Made by a program: the position numbers and the translations under genes. Positions 1 through 6,670 of a stretch of 35,937 nt of DNA are shown here, in pieces. The DNA is taken from the IMG/VR virus record IMGVR_UViG_3300046375_000020, positions 1-35,937 of that record. One strand, 5' to 3'. The DNA comes from a virus. Each line of letters begins with the position of its first letter. Position 1 is the first letter of the stretch. The notes beneath the pieces were generated by a model. The model did no database searches. It was not told the origin of the DNA and saw nothing but the letters and a program-made list of their open reading frames with translations.

Positions 1-187
1 TGATTGTTCGTCATCGCCTGTGGTTCCTTCGGCCTCGAGCTCGGAATCAGTTGCAGACGAGCCATCGTTTTGAGGCGTTCCATCATTGACAGGTTCATCG
101 GGCGCTGCGCTGCTTTGAGCGCTCGCGTTCGGCGTAAATTGGAACATGTAGGAATCGGGTAGAACAATTTTTTCGCCGGTTTCCTCT
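1..187. repeat. Terminal direct repeat, left copy (contig closure)
   Basis: Identical to 35751-35937 except position 60 (A) versus 35810 (G). It lies inside the portal gene, near the 3' end of its coding sequence. The portal frame runs off the left edge and resumes exactly at the right-hand copy, so this is the overlap of a circular or circularly permuted molecule, not two separate genes. A physical terminal repeat cannot be excluded from sequence alone. Confidence 0.95.
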
Positions 188-1620
188 AAATAGATTTGTT
201 CAGCCGTTCGTTTGGCCCGCAGCATGGCCACCAGGTCCATCGCTTTGCGGAAGGCCTGCGTTTCGGTATCGGTCCCCAATTCCGCGTGAATATCGGTCCA
301 GGTGCGAATACAGGCCTTCAAATCTTCCCGGTCCTGTTGCGCGTCGCGCCCGGCGTCGATCGACGGTTTACGAGGCAAAGAAAATTCCCATTCCATCCAA
401 TCCTCGTTTTCGGGCAAAATTCCGAGCTCGATGGCCCGCGCAATCGCGAACAAAACCCGCTGTTTGGCGCTCGGGTAAAGTTTAACCTGGCGTTCCCGGG
501 TTAAATTGTTAGCCCGGACCCAAAGCGAGCGGGTAGCGGCCGCGTTCGCCCCGTTGGGCTGCATGATCAGATCATAAGGCCAAATGAAATTGATACAGTT
601 TCGGCCCAATCGGTCCAGGAAAGATGTTACCTGGCCGCTTGGCCGCTGGAATTGGAACGCCTTAACATCGGAGCCGGTCCCGGCTTTGAAATATTTGTAT
701 TCGCCGTTATCCGAATATTTGTAAGGAACAACCGGGGTCGGATCGGTCTGGTAACCGGGCGGAACGGGAGGCCCCGGGTTCTCGATCTGGCTGCCAACAC
801 GGTTGGCTTCCAGCCGTACAAATTGAGTTGGATCATTGATATCAATTCCGCCAATCGGGTTGGATTCAAGGAGTGCAATTGCGCTGGCAATTTCCAGTGC
901 CCGCTTTTCGTTGGTTTGCACGGCCATCGAATCCCTGATATCCAAAATCCCGTGTGCGATATGCGATATCGGCCGGGTTTGATCCACAAATTCCCAGTTG
1001 CCAACATGCATGAGTTCAGCGGCCGCAATGTAGCGATCCGCGGCCTTATCCTTGCCCCGGACACAATAGGCGACCGCGGTCCCGGCCTCGTCCTGAATCA
1101 CGCCATAAATGCATTTGAGCCCGGCATACGGGCCGGTGCTTAAAACCCCTTCATTATTAGTGCTCCCGGGCGCCCGCGGGACATCGACGCGGTAAGGCGG
1201 GATATGCTGAAACCTAGGGAATCCGTCCTTATCGATCACCTTATAAATGAAAATCTCGCTGAACACATCCAGGTAACGGGACTCGACTTGCAAACTTTCC
1301 CACCAATTCCAGATCGGGCCGGCCAGGTTCCCGGTTTGAAACCAGATTTGTTCTAACCAATTTGCGGCCATTTTTCCCCAATCGGTATCTTCACCCTGAA
1401 ATTTGGGTATCCAAGCGTGTCCGACCGAATACCGGGCCCGCTCATAAACCGCGGTCCGCAACGGGCCGAAATTGACGAAAACTTTCCGGGCATCGCTCCG
1501 AAGCTTGGTGATCGACCAGCTATCAATGTTGCGATCGGCAACCGGATCAAGAAGCGGATAATAAGTGCGTCGGCCGCGTTCCCATTCAGTTGCTGAATAT
1601 AACCGCCATTCAGTGCGAAT
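1..1620 (-). CDS. Portal protein, lambda B-like family (runs off left edge; ends at 35670 after circularisation)
   Basis: Dodecameric portal at the capsid vertex, through which DNA is packaged and to which the neck attaches. The frame is open without a stop from 1654 to the left edge and continues at 35937-35670, giving about 566 residues, a normal length for this family. Visible hallmarks are an N-terminal stretch ending in YERARYSVG, a central segment with LESNPIGGIDIND, and RPSGQVTSFLDRL followed by a late-portal stretch NCINFIWPYDLI. The C-terminal tail is acidic and low-complexity. No in-frame ATG, GTG or TTG lies between the stop at 1654 and the conserved interior. A strong Shine-Dalgarno AAAGGAGG lies 5 nt before an ATT codon at 1620, which I take as a probable non-canonical start; its upstream sequence is the 3' end of the HNH gene. 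The product is confident, the start is uncertain. Confidence 0.88.
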   Translation of the reverse strand, partial: MRTEWRLYSATEWERGRRTYYPLLDPVADRNIDSWSITKLRSDARKVFVNFGPLRTAVYERARYSVGHAWIPKFQGEDTDWGKMAANWLEQIWFQTGNLAGPIWNWWESLQVESRYLDVFSEIFIYKVIDKDGFPRFQHIPPYRVDVPRAPGSTNNEGVLSTGPYAGLKCIYGVIQDEAGTAVAYCVRGKDKAADRYIAAAELMHVGNWEFVDQTRPISHIAHGILDIRDSMAVQTNEKRALEIASAIALLESNPIGGIDINDPTQFVRLEANRVGSQIENPGPPVPPGYQTDPTPVVPYKYSDNGEYKYFKAGTGSDVKAFQFQRPSGQVTSFLDRLGRNCINFIWPYDLIMQPNGANAAATRSLWVRANNLTRERQVKLYPSAKQRVLFAIARAIELGILPENEDWMEWEFSLPRKPSIDAGRDAQQDREDLKACIRTWTDIHAELGTDTETQAFRKAMDLVAMLRAKRTAEQIYLEETGEKIVLPDSYMFQFTPNASAQSSAAPDEPVNDGTPQNDGSSATDSELEAEGTTGDDEQS

Positions 1621-1759
1621 TTGGGCCTCCTTTCCACGATTTATTTGTGAGAATCAAACTAATCGTTGAGCTGTTGACTCCAAATATTTCGCCGATTTGT
1701 TTTTGCGTCATCCCTTCGAGAGAAAGTCGCCGGATTTCGATAGCTCGGCCGGCTCGGGT
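1610..1759 (-). pseudogene. Detached C-terminal HTH part of the HNH endonuclease
   Basis: In the same frame as the HNH gene but beyond its stop at 1760-1762, this stretch reads IEIRRLSLEGMTQKQIGEIF, then GVNSSTISLI, and ends at a TGA at 1610. That is a typical C-terminal helix-turn-helix of NUMOD4/HNH homing endonucleases. If one copy of a 114-bp insert (1741-1854) is removed, the upstream LTADQA joins directly to IEIRRL and a full 185-residue protein is restored. It has no start of its own, so it is probably untranslated, but it carries the portal ribosome-binding site near its end. Confidence 0.75.
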
Positions 1760-1859
1760 TCAGGATCTGGTTCCGCATCGTGCATCGCATCCCTCGAGGC
1801 GGAACCGTCGATTCCCTTCGAGTGTTCGGGCTCGGTCTGGAAAGCGCCGAGCCGTAGCT
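1741..1859. mobile_element. 114-bp insert flanked by 5-bp direct repeats in the HNH gene
   Basis: The plus strand has TAGCT at 1741-1745 and again at 1855-1859, exactly 114 bp apart. Just inside are 8-bp inverted repeats CGGCTCGG (1750-1757) and CCGAGCCG (1847-1854). Removing 114 bp restores an uninterrupted HNH protein, which is the main evidence that this is an insertion. The insert brings an in-frame TGA. In another minus frame it is open and encodes an acidic Glu-Pro-rich peptide (DAEPDPEPEPAEL), resembling portal tails in composition. It may be a tiny non-autonomous element or a captured gene fragment. Confidence 0.6.
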
Positions 1860-2278
1860 TGATCAGCCGTCAATTTTGCTGCCCAACGATTCCCGAGAGT
1901 TCCGGCAAAGCGCATATTCTGGGATCTGGTCAGATATCGAAGATTTCTGATGTGATTATGGCCTCGGTTCCCGTCAATATGATCAACTTCTTTGCCGTCT
2001 GGACATGGACCAATAAAAACTAAAGCGACAAGTCGATGGATATATTCCCTTTTGATTTTCCCCTGTCGTTTAAGACCGATCCAAAAATAACCGTTCGGTT
2101 TTTTAACTTGAGCTAAAAGCCGCCCGGAATAATGGACGATATGGCTTAAATCTTTGCGCTCGAAACTGCGAGCAACGCTGCGTATGCGGCCCCAATCGCT
2201 TACTTCATAAAATCCTTCCCAACCAGGAATTGCCCTCCAATTCTCGAAAAGTTCCAGCTGTTGGAAATCCAAGTTCAT
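1760..2278 (-). CDS. HNH homing endonuclease, NUMOD4 type, C-terminally truncated
   Basis: Free-standing homing endonuclease that would cut phage DNA and promote its own spread by recombination. Residues about 13-62 form the NUMOD4 DNA-binding motif (NWRAIPGWEGFYEVSDWGRI). The HNH core is at about 80-120, with HRLVALVFIG, the metal-site segment VDHIDGN at 98-104, and NLRYLT. The usual C-terminal HTH is separated off by a 114-bp insert that brings a stop, and about 36 foreign residues end the protein. The catalytic core is complete, so nicking activity could survive with altered specificity. ATG at 2278 overlaps the preceding stop as TGATG; GTG at 2281 is also in frame. It sits directly before the portal start, a common homing site among head genes. 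Confidence 0.85.
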   Translation of the reverse strand: MNLDFQQLELFENWRAIPGWEGFYEVSDWGRIRSVARSFERKDLSHIVHYSGRLLAQVKKPNGYFWIGLKRQGKIKREYIHRLVALVFIGPCPDGKEVDHIDGNRGHNHIRNLRYLTRSQNMRFAGTLGNRWAAKLTADQATARRFPDRARTLEGNRRFRLEGCDARCGTRS

Positions 2279-2550
2279 CACCAGAAAACCGGGTAAACGG
2301 TTCGGATGATCGCCGGTTGACCGCCAATTTGTGCCAAAGCCAGTTGCAGAGCCGAAAATTCTTCCTGCAGCGTCATCGGCCGGCTATAAGCGATATGCTG
2401 GCCGGGTGCGGCAACGCTCACCAGTTGGCCGCCCATGTGCGTGACAATTTGCTGGAAAAGGTCACAGGCCCGTTTTTGCAGGGCCGCTAAATTTGCTGCG
2501 CTAGCCTTGCCGAAAATAACAAGCGCCATCACATATTCTTGGTCAACCAT
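2278..2550 (-). CDS. Small head protein, possible gpW-like head-tail joining protein
   Basis: 90 residues, mostly helical, with no catalytic motif I recognise. In lambda-like head operons the position between terminase and portal is held by gpW, and the length is close to that family, so a connector role is inferred from position. The pattern of alanine-rich helix, short strand (IAYSRPMTLQEEF) and second helix would suit a small joining protein. An in-frame ATG at 2529 is an alternative start. It overlaps the HNH start by TGATG, so the HNH gene appears to have landed exactly between this gene and the portal. Confidence 0.5.
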   Translation of the reverse strand: MVDQEYVMALVIFGKASAANLAALQKRACDLFQQIVTHMGGQLVSVAAPGQHIAYSRPMTLQEEFSALQLALAQIGGQPAIIRTVYPVFW

Positions 2551-2611
2551 TTCTTAAAAATGGCGAGCCGGGTAAACCTTAGTCGTCTTTTAATTACAAA
2601 CTTTTTATTTT

Positions 2612-2725
2612 CTAAATTTCATTTCTTTCACTTAATTCAACCTCAACAAGCCCTATCATATAAAGAAGAGTTTCTTTAAATCTCTCTAACTGCTCATCCG
2701 AATGATTTTTGAATATTTTATTCAT
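2612..2725 (-). CDS. 37-residue AT-rich hypothetical peptide
   Basis: Begins MNKIFKNHSDEQLERFKETL and is predicted to form a single amphipathic helix with an acidic C-terminus (VELSERNEI). Its ATG overlaps the end of the preceding ribbon-helix-helix gene by 8 bp, so translation is probably coupled. No family recognised. It may be a partner of that regulator, an inference from coupling only. Base composition is clearly more AT-rich than the head genes, fitting an acquired accessory cassette. Confidence 0.5.
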   Translation of the reverse strand: MNKIFKNHSDEQLERFKETLLYMIGLVEVELSERNEI

Positions 2726-2882
2726 TGCGGAAAAATACGGCCTCAATATAAGCCGATCTAGTAAGCCCCCGATTTCTCGCAAATCGGTCAATGAGTTCCT
2801 TAATTTCGGGCGCAACCGAGAGCATCATTTTGACTTTGCCGGTCCGCGGCCGGCCAACCGGGCGTTTCACGAATTCTTTCAT
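2718..2882 (-). CDS. Ribbon-helix-helix DNA-binding regulator with basic N-terminal arm
   Basis: 54 residues. The N-terminus KRPVGRPRTGK resembles an AT-hook. It is followed by a strand (KVKMMLSV) and two helices (PEIKELIDRFARNR and TRSAYIEAVFF), the arrangement of the Arc/CopG ribbon-helix-helix family, whose dimers bind palindromic operators. It is divergently arranged from the plus-strand mini-gene operon starting at 2949, with only 66 AT-rich bases between. The natural inference is that it controls itself and that operon. ATG at 2882 is the only good start; the preceding bases are AT-rich without a strong Shine-Dalgarno. Confidence 0.7.
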   Translation of the reverse strand: MKEFVKRPVGRPRTGKVKMMLSVAPEIKELIDRFARNRGLTRSAYIEAVFFRNE

Positions 2883-2948
2883 AGTTTGATTTTAGTTATA
2901 CGAAATTACTTGAATTTTCAATTAATTTGCCGATTAATACCCTTGAAA
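2883..2948. promoter_or_regulatory. Divergent control region between RHH gene and plus-strand immunity operon
   Basis: 66 bp, strongly AT-rich compared with the flanks. It contains TTGAATTTTCAA (a 5-bp inverted repeat around two bases) and two ATTAAT blocks around a central TTGCCG. With short genes facing away on both sides, it must hold both promoters and is the obvious operator for the ribbon-helix-helix protein. I could not assign a convincing -35/-10 pair with standard spacing. Confidence 0.45.
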
Positions 2949-3179
2949 ATGCATTGCGATTTAAACCAATTATTGCGTTTATTGCGCCTTCTCTCAGACG
3001 AGGAATTGATCCGGCTCGGACGCCGGGCCGAACTCGTCGGCGATTCTGAAGTTGCCTTGATTTGTGCTTCGGAACAAAAAATCGAAACATTAAAAGAAAC
3101 GGAAAATGATCATTCTTACCCTATTCCTACTCTTAATTGGCCCGGCTTTTGGCGGATTTCTGGTCTGGCGGATGTATAA
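2949..3179 (+). CDS. Hypothetical helical protein, first gene of plus-strand mini-operon
   Basis: 76 residues from ATG 2949. The N-terminal half is helical and leucine/arginine-rich (LLRLLRLLSDEELIRLGRRA). The last 25 residues overlap the next small gene in another frame and look less natural (PIPTLNWPGFW). No family recognised. It opens a run of genes that are each joined by overlaps, in the opposite direction to the flanking terminase and portal genes. Confidence 0.5.
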   Translation: MHCDLNQLLRLLRLLSDEELIRLGRRAELVGDSEVALICASEQKIETLKETENDHSYPIPTLNWPGFWRISGLADV

Positions 3180-3186
3180 TTTATGA
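3106..3186 (+). CDS. 26-residue single-pass membrane peptide
   Basis: MIILTLFLLLIGPAFGGFLV followed by WRMYNL is one continuous hydrophobic helix with a positively charged cytoplasmic end. It overlaps the 3' end of the preceding gene in another frame and ends in an ATGA overlap with the next. Such peptides are hard to prove. The tight coupling on its downstream side and the second, similar peptide at 3305 support it. It may be a partner of the immunity membrane protein encoded further on. Confidence 0.45.
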   Translation: MIILTLFLLLIGPAFGGFLVWRMYNL

Positions 3187-3308
3187 ATCAAGCGAATTAT
3201 TGCCCAAAATGCCAACGTCCGATGCGCCTAGTCTCAACCCAAAAAATCGTATCTGAAGAGTGCGAATCGTACGGACACTCAAAAATCATTCGCCATAAAT
3301 CGAAATGA
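3183..3308 (+). CDS. 41-residue zinc-ribbon-like peptide
   Basis: CPKC at residues 7-10, then Cys-27 and His-32, could form a compact zinc knuckle; the C-terminus is basic (KIIRHKSK). No family recognised beyond the CxxC motif. It is coupled on both sides by ATGA overlaps. Cytoplasmic nucleic-acid or protein binding is an inference from the motif. Confidence 0.55.
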   Translation: MNQANYCPKCQRPMRLVSTQKIVSEECESYGHSKIIRHKSK

Positions 3309-3382
3309 ATCGCCAGGAAATTATTTTAATTACCGTAATTCTGGCGATACTTTGCCTTGCGGCCACGGCCTGCATTTTATGA
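3305..3382 (+). CDS. 25-residue membrane peptide
   Basis: MNRQEIILITVILAILCLAA followed by TACIL is a polar N-terminus followed by one hydrophobic helix ending in Cys. It overlaps the upstream zinc-ribbon gene and the downstream immunity gene by ATGA. Function unknown; a small membrane subunit of the superinfection-immunity system is plausible from context. Confidence 0.45.
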   Translation: MNRQEIILITVILAILCLAATACIL

Positions 3383-3696
3383 TCTTATTCCTAATTCTTT
3401 TCGGGATTTTTGTCTATTTCGTGCCATCCATTGCTGCTTTAAGCCGGCGCCACAAAAATAGTAGCGCAATCGTTATCTTAAATCTTCTTTTAGGCTGGAC
3501 GTTTTTAGGTTGGGTAATCGCTTTTGTCTGGGCCTATACCAGTAATCTGGAAGAATCCCAACCGCCGATGCCTGAAAAAATCGATCCCTCATTGCAATGG
3601 GATCGATCAGCAATTTACGAAAATGGCCAGCTCAAAAATAATCGGGCCGAAAACAAGAGTTTCCTCGATAAACTCAAAAACCTGGATCTGAAATGA
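3379..3696 (+). CDS. Superinfection immunity membrane protein (T4 Imm-like)
   Basis: 105 residues with two membrane helices, about 2-22 and 30-54, then an acidic and basic cytoplasmic tail. The core IAALSRRHKNSSAIVILNLL followed by GWTFLGWVIAFVWA matches the two-helix superinfection-immunity family, in which a charged RxHKN loop and a GWTFxGWV helix are conserved. Members sit in the inner membrane and block DNA entry of related phages. ATG at 3379 is coupled to the previous gene by an ATGA overlap and begins just before the first helix, so it is preferred to starts further upstream. Expression from its own operon, away from late genes, fits a lysogeny function. Confidence 0.8.
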   Translation: MILFLILFGIFVYFVPSIAALSRRHKNSSAIVILNLLLGWTFLGWVIAFVWAYTSNLEESQPPMPEKIDPSLQWDRSAIYENGQLKNNRAENKSFLDKLKNLDLK

Positions 3697-3896
3697 GTGA
3701 TCGATACAATTTTTTGACCGTCATCCTGGAGAAAGATATCAAGGATGAGGATGCCGAACCCTTAATCCAAGCGATCAAATGTTTGCGAGGCGTTTTGAAT
3801 GTTACGCCTAACGTATCGGATCCGACCGCATTGCTTGCCGAACAACGAGCAAAAGCCGAACTCAGCGCTAAGCTTTGGAAAGTTCTTTATCCTTAA
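3693..3896 (+). CDS. Conserved small phage protein of unknown function
   Basis: 67 residues, MSDRYNFLTVILEKDIKDED then an alpha/beta pattern (LIQAIKCLRGVLNVTP) and a C-terminal amphipathic helix ending LWKVLYP. The pattern of strand, helix, strand resembles a short protein I have seen in many siphophage genomes without a function. Its ATG overlaps the immunity gene stop, and its stop overlaps the convergent TerL stop (shared TTAA at 3893-3896). Confidence 0.65.
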   Translation: MSDRYNFLTVILEKDIKDEDAEPLIQAIKCLRGVLNVTPNVSDPTALLAEQRAKAELSAKLWKVLYP

Positions 3897-5605
3897 ACCA
3901 CCGCTGCCTGCGGCCGCTGCACCGCCCCGAGTATCCCGGCCATCATTGCGGCCGCGGTCTGATAAACTTCGCAATCCCAGGCGTGATTGTTTTTGACGCC
4001 TTGCTGCCAGCTAAGCGTAACCGCGCCCGTCCGCGAATTCCGCACCTCCTCCCTGGCTTCGCGCACGAGCTGGTGCAGATAGATGCCACCGATATCGCCG
4101 GGAATCTCCCAGGCTCTTCCAGCACCGCTGCGCAGATGCGCTGTGATATCTTTTAACCGGTTGGTTGCCAGGTTCACCAGCCGGACCGGAGGCAACCCCT
4201 TGCCTACGCTATAAAATTCAAATTGCGAAAACAGTTTCCGCTCTTCCCGGACAATTTTGCCGACCATATTTCGGATCTTGTGAACGAAACTGTCGACGTT
4301 CGGCAACCCGTGAATCGCGATCCAGCCGTTTTCGCAGCATTCCTTGAGCACCTGCAGCTTCTCATAACCGGCATCGGCAAAAACCAAGTGCGCATTGACC
4401 TCGTAAGCGGCCGCGAGCGTTTCCTTCAATTTCTCATAGGTACCGATCGATTCGTAAAAAAGCAGTTTACTAGTCCCGTCCGCGCGCCAGGCACGGATCA
4501 GAAGCCAATAATGGCCTTTGCCGCGGTCAATGGTTGCAAAGCGCAAATATTCGTCCTCGATCCGTTCGCGATTGGCGAAATCCTTGACCGAATACGTTCC
4601 GCTTAAGCGAACCAGGTCTTTCTCGGCTTTCGTATCCCGGTAATTGCCCGGTTTACAAGCCGTTTCATTCCAGAAAACGCGGATCGGTTCTTTGTCGCCG
4701 ATCTCCGCGGCCGCACAAGCCTTGATCCATTCGGACACGATATCGCGCCAACTAACCCATACCGGCAAAATCGCGTTCCATGTCCAGCTGCGTTCGGCCG
4801 GGTCAGCGTTTTCGTTGTGCGCAATCCATCGGCCGTGTTCCCGCGAATTCAGCCGGGCCCGATCCTGCGGGATATCGCGCCATTGATGAACGCAGGCCGG
4901 ATTTGGGCATTCATACCACACATCTTTGATCACTAGCCCGGCCGCATCATAGCGCATATAATCAAAATCCAGAGGGTGCGCCTCTTGGCATTTCGGGCAG
5001 TCGACGTGCCAATGTTCCGCCGTCCCTTCCTGAAATGCCCGGTCAATCGAATCATCTTCACGTTTCGACGTCGACATCCGCCAGACTTTCGAATCCCACT
5101 TGCTCCGCACACGTTTCAAAGCCTTCGATACGCTTCCTTTGCGCATATCCTTTTCCTCATCCAAAAAAAGGTATCGGATCGGTTTGCCGCTGACCTTTGA
5201 CGGGCTCCCGGCACCCGTAAGGATTAGGGGTGCGGAAACGAAATGCATTTCCAGAGCGGTTTGCATTCCATTGGCCTTCTTTAATGCCTGTAACGGTTGA
5301 CAGGCCTCCATTGATTCCTGTAACCGAGTTTTACTAAAAGTTTTCGCCTCGTCGATTGCCGGCAAAACCCACAGGAACGGCCCGGGATCCTCGCAGATAG
5401 CCCAAAGCGCCAGGATCATCCCGGTCTGGCTTTTGGCGCTTTGCGCCGAGCACCGGCAAACCCCCGATTTTACTCGTGGGTCGGCAAAGGCCAGCATGAT
5501 TTCTTTTAGCCAGGGTGCCCGATCCAGGCGCCATCGGCCCTGGTAAGTCGAGCTCGAGTCGAAAAAGAAATAGCGTTCAGCCCATTGAATCGGGTCGAGG
5601 AACAT
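3893..5605 (-). CDS. terL: Terminase large subunit, GpA family
   Basis: ATP-driven DNA packaging motor with a nuclease that cuts concatemers. 570 residues. There is an unusual Walker A-like loop SAQSAKSQTG (53-62) and a Walker B YLFLDEE (145-151). A zinc-ribbon insertion typical of GpA has Cys-203, Cys-206, Cys-233 and Cys-238. The C-terminal RNase H-like nuclease has Asp-360 (ATIDRG), Asp-411 (VFADAGYEK) and the late HAWDCEVY. The helix leading into the ATPase carries WLKEIMLAFADP, also characteristic. It follows the small subunit and a 60-residue gene, and ends against the convergent plus-strand mini-operon, which separates it from the rest of the head operon. Confidence 0.95.
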   Translation of the reverse strand: MFLDPIQWAERYFFFDSSSTYQGRWRLDRAPWLKEIMLAFADPRVKSGVCRCSAQSAKSQTGMILALWAICEDPGPFLWVLPAIDEAKTFSKTRLQESMEACQPLQALKKANGMQTALEMHFVSAPLILTGAGSPSKVSGKPIRYLFLDEEKDMRKGSVSKALKRVRSKWDSKVWRMSTSKREDDSIDRAFQEGTAEHWHVDCPKCQEAHPLDFDYMRYDAAGLVIKDVWYECPNPACVHQWRDIPQDRARLNSREHGRWIAHNENADPAERSWTWNAILPVWVSWRDIVSEWIKACAAAEIGDKEPIRVFWNETACKPGNYRDTKAEKDLVRLSGTYSVKDFANRERIEDEYLRFATIDRGKGHYWLLIRAWRADGTSKLLFYESIGTYEKLKETLAAAYEVNAHLVFADAGYEKLQVLKECCENGWIAIHGLPNVDSFVHKIRNMVGKIVREERKLFSQFEFYSVGKGLPPVRLVNLATNRLKDITAHLRSGAGRAWEIPGDIGGIYLHQLVREAREEVRNSRTGAVTLSWQQGVKNNHAWDCEVYQTAAAMMAGILGAVQRPQAAVV

Positions 5606-5628
5606 CGGGGTTTTATCCCGTTGATCTT

Positions 5629-5811
5629 TTAATAATCGGCAAAATCAATCTCTTCAAGGACGGCAGTTGTTCCTTTTTTAGCGTGAAAAGACCCCCCTCT
5701 TGTGACCTGGAAAGTGTTCGCTGGTAGGCGGTATGCCTTTTCACCTTTCACGGATTTCCAATCTCTGTTCTTGCAATAGGCATCGTAGGCCACCTCGGCT
5801 AATTCACTCAT
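5629..5811 (-). CDS. 60-residue hypothetical protein between terminase genes
   Basis: MSELAEVAYDAYCKNRDWKS begins a helix, followed by a basic, strand-like stretch (FQVTRGGSFHAKK) and an acidic end. The opening resembles small phage proteins with an AYxAY helix, but the rest does not let me name a family. It is coupled to the small terminase gene by a 4-bp ATGA overlap and precedes TerL by 23 bp. A terminase accessory role is inferred from position. Confidence 0.6.
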   Translation of the reverse strand: MSELAEVAYDAYCKNRDWKSVKGEKAYRLPANTFQVTRGGSFHAKKGTTAVLEEIDFADY

Positions 5812-6554
5812 TGATTTTCTTTCAGTTCTTCAATTTCAATCTCGGTCCGATATTCTTCCCGGATCGCGTGTAACGCCCAGGCTGGCAACCGCAGCTTAGC
5901 TTCCCGGGCCTTGGTGAAAACCGTCTTCATGATTTCCGAAAATGTTTCCTCGGCTTTCGCCTTAAACGCCCGGGAATCGCCGGCAAGCGCCAGCAAGTCG
6001 GGAGTACAGCTTGATAGCCACAAGCGCCAGCCCAAGCGGAACCAGCGCGCCACCGCCGCGGCACCGAGCTCGGCATCGTTGCGAGCGATCAACTGTCCGC
6101 TGTCCCGCATCGCAAGTTCAACCTGGCGCTCGTAATTAAGCAACGATTCGGTGATTTTCCGATAATCGGTGAGCGCATAAGCGATCAGATCGCTGCGGCC
6201 CTTGGCCAGAGCTTCGAGTTGCCGGCTGTAAAAAATCGATTCTAAACCTTGCAACCGTTTTAACGCAGCCGCGGCCCCCTCACCGGTCGGGCTCGGAAGT
6301 TTTTCGATGACTTCCAGGTTCAGCATTCCGGCCGAATCGCGACGGTGACCGTTTAAAGCCTCATCTAAATCCGCTCTTTTAGCCGCTCCGCGGCCCCGAG
6401 CTTCAATTTTGTTTTGGCGCCAGGAAATGATCTCCGCGGGATCGAAAATATTGCAGCCTTCGCTTTTCCAATTACGAATCGTCGCCGTCGAAAGCCCAAA
6501 AGCCGTAGCAATCCCTTCAATTCTCCGAGTTTCGTTGCTTTTATTCCTCGGCAT
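5808..6554 (-). CDS. terS: Terminase small subunit with N-terminal winged HTH (Nu1-like)
   Basis: 248 residues. The N-terminus (IEGIATAFGLSTATIRNWKS then DPAEIISWRQNK) is a helix-turn-helix with the wing-like second half seen in Nu1-type small terminases. A long helical middle (80-200) suits oligomerisation, and the last 40 residues are charged (REEYRTEIEIEELKEN) and would contact TerL. The role is recognition of the packaging site and loading of TerL. Position immediately before the GpA-type large subunit supports the call. Two copies of GGCTAAACT lie just upstream of the start. Confidence 0.75.
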   Translation of the reverse strand: MPRNKSNETRRIEGIATAFGLSTATIRNWKSEGCNIFDPAEIISWRQNKIEARGRGAAKRADLDEALNGHRRDSAGMLNLEVIEKLPSPTGEGAAAALKRLQGLESIFYSRQLEALAKGRSDLIAYALTDYRKITESLLNYERQVELAMRDSGQLIARNDAELGAAAVARWFRLGWRLWLSSCTPDLLALAGDSRAFKAKAEETFSEIMKTVFTKAREAKLRLPAWALHAIREEYRTEIEIEELKENQ

Positions 6555-6670
6555 CGGCTAAACTCATTTCAGAAACTCGTTTCGCGTTGGCTAAACTGCA
6601 CTTTTATTAGAGTGGCCACTGTTTTTTCCGGGATCCTCTCCCGAAATAGATTCCTTCCGGGGGGCCAACA
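6555..6670. promoter_or_regulatory. Spacer upstream of terminase with paired GGCTAAACT repeats
   Basis: The 9-mer GGCTAAACT occurs at 6556-6564 and 6589-6597, 33 bp apart, about three helical turns and so on the same face of the DNA. The position just before the small terminase gene would suit a packaging-site element or a late regulator site. No gene seen here. Confidence 0.3.

Noticed and set aside
1353-1637. GTG-started minus-strand frame overlapping the portal 5' end
   Set aside because: It begins in the Shine-Dalgarno region but encodes a composition-biased peptide out of frame with a clearly conserved portal sequence.
3352-3378. Upstream extension of the superinfection immunity gene
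   Set aside because: The ATG at 3379 is coupled to the previous gene and begins at the first membrane helix; the extra residues add nothing and overlap the preceding peptide.
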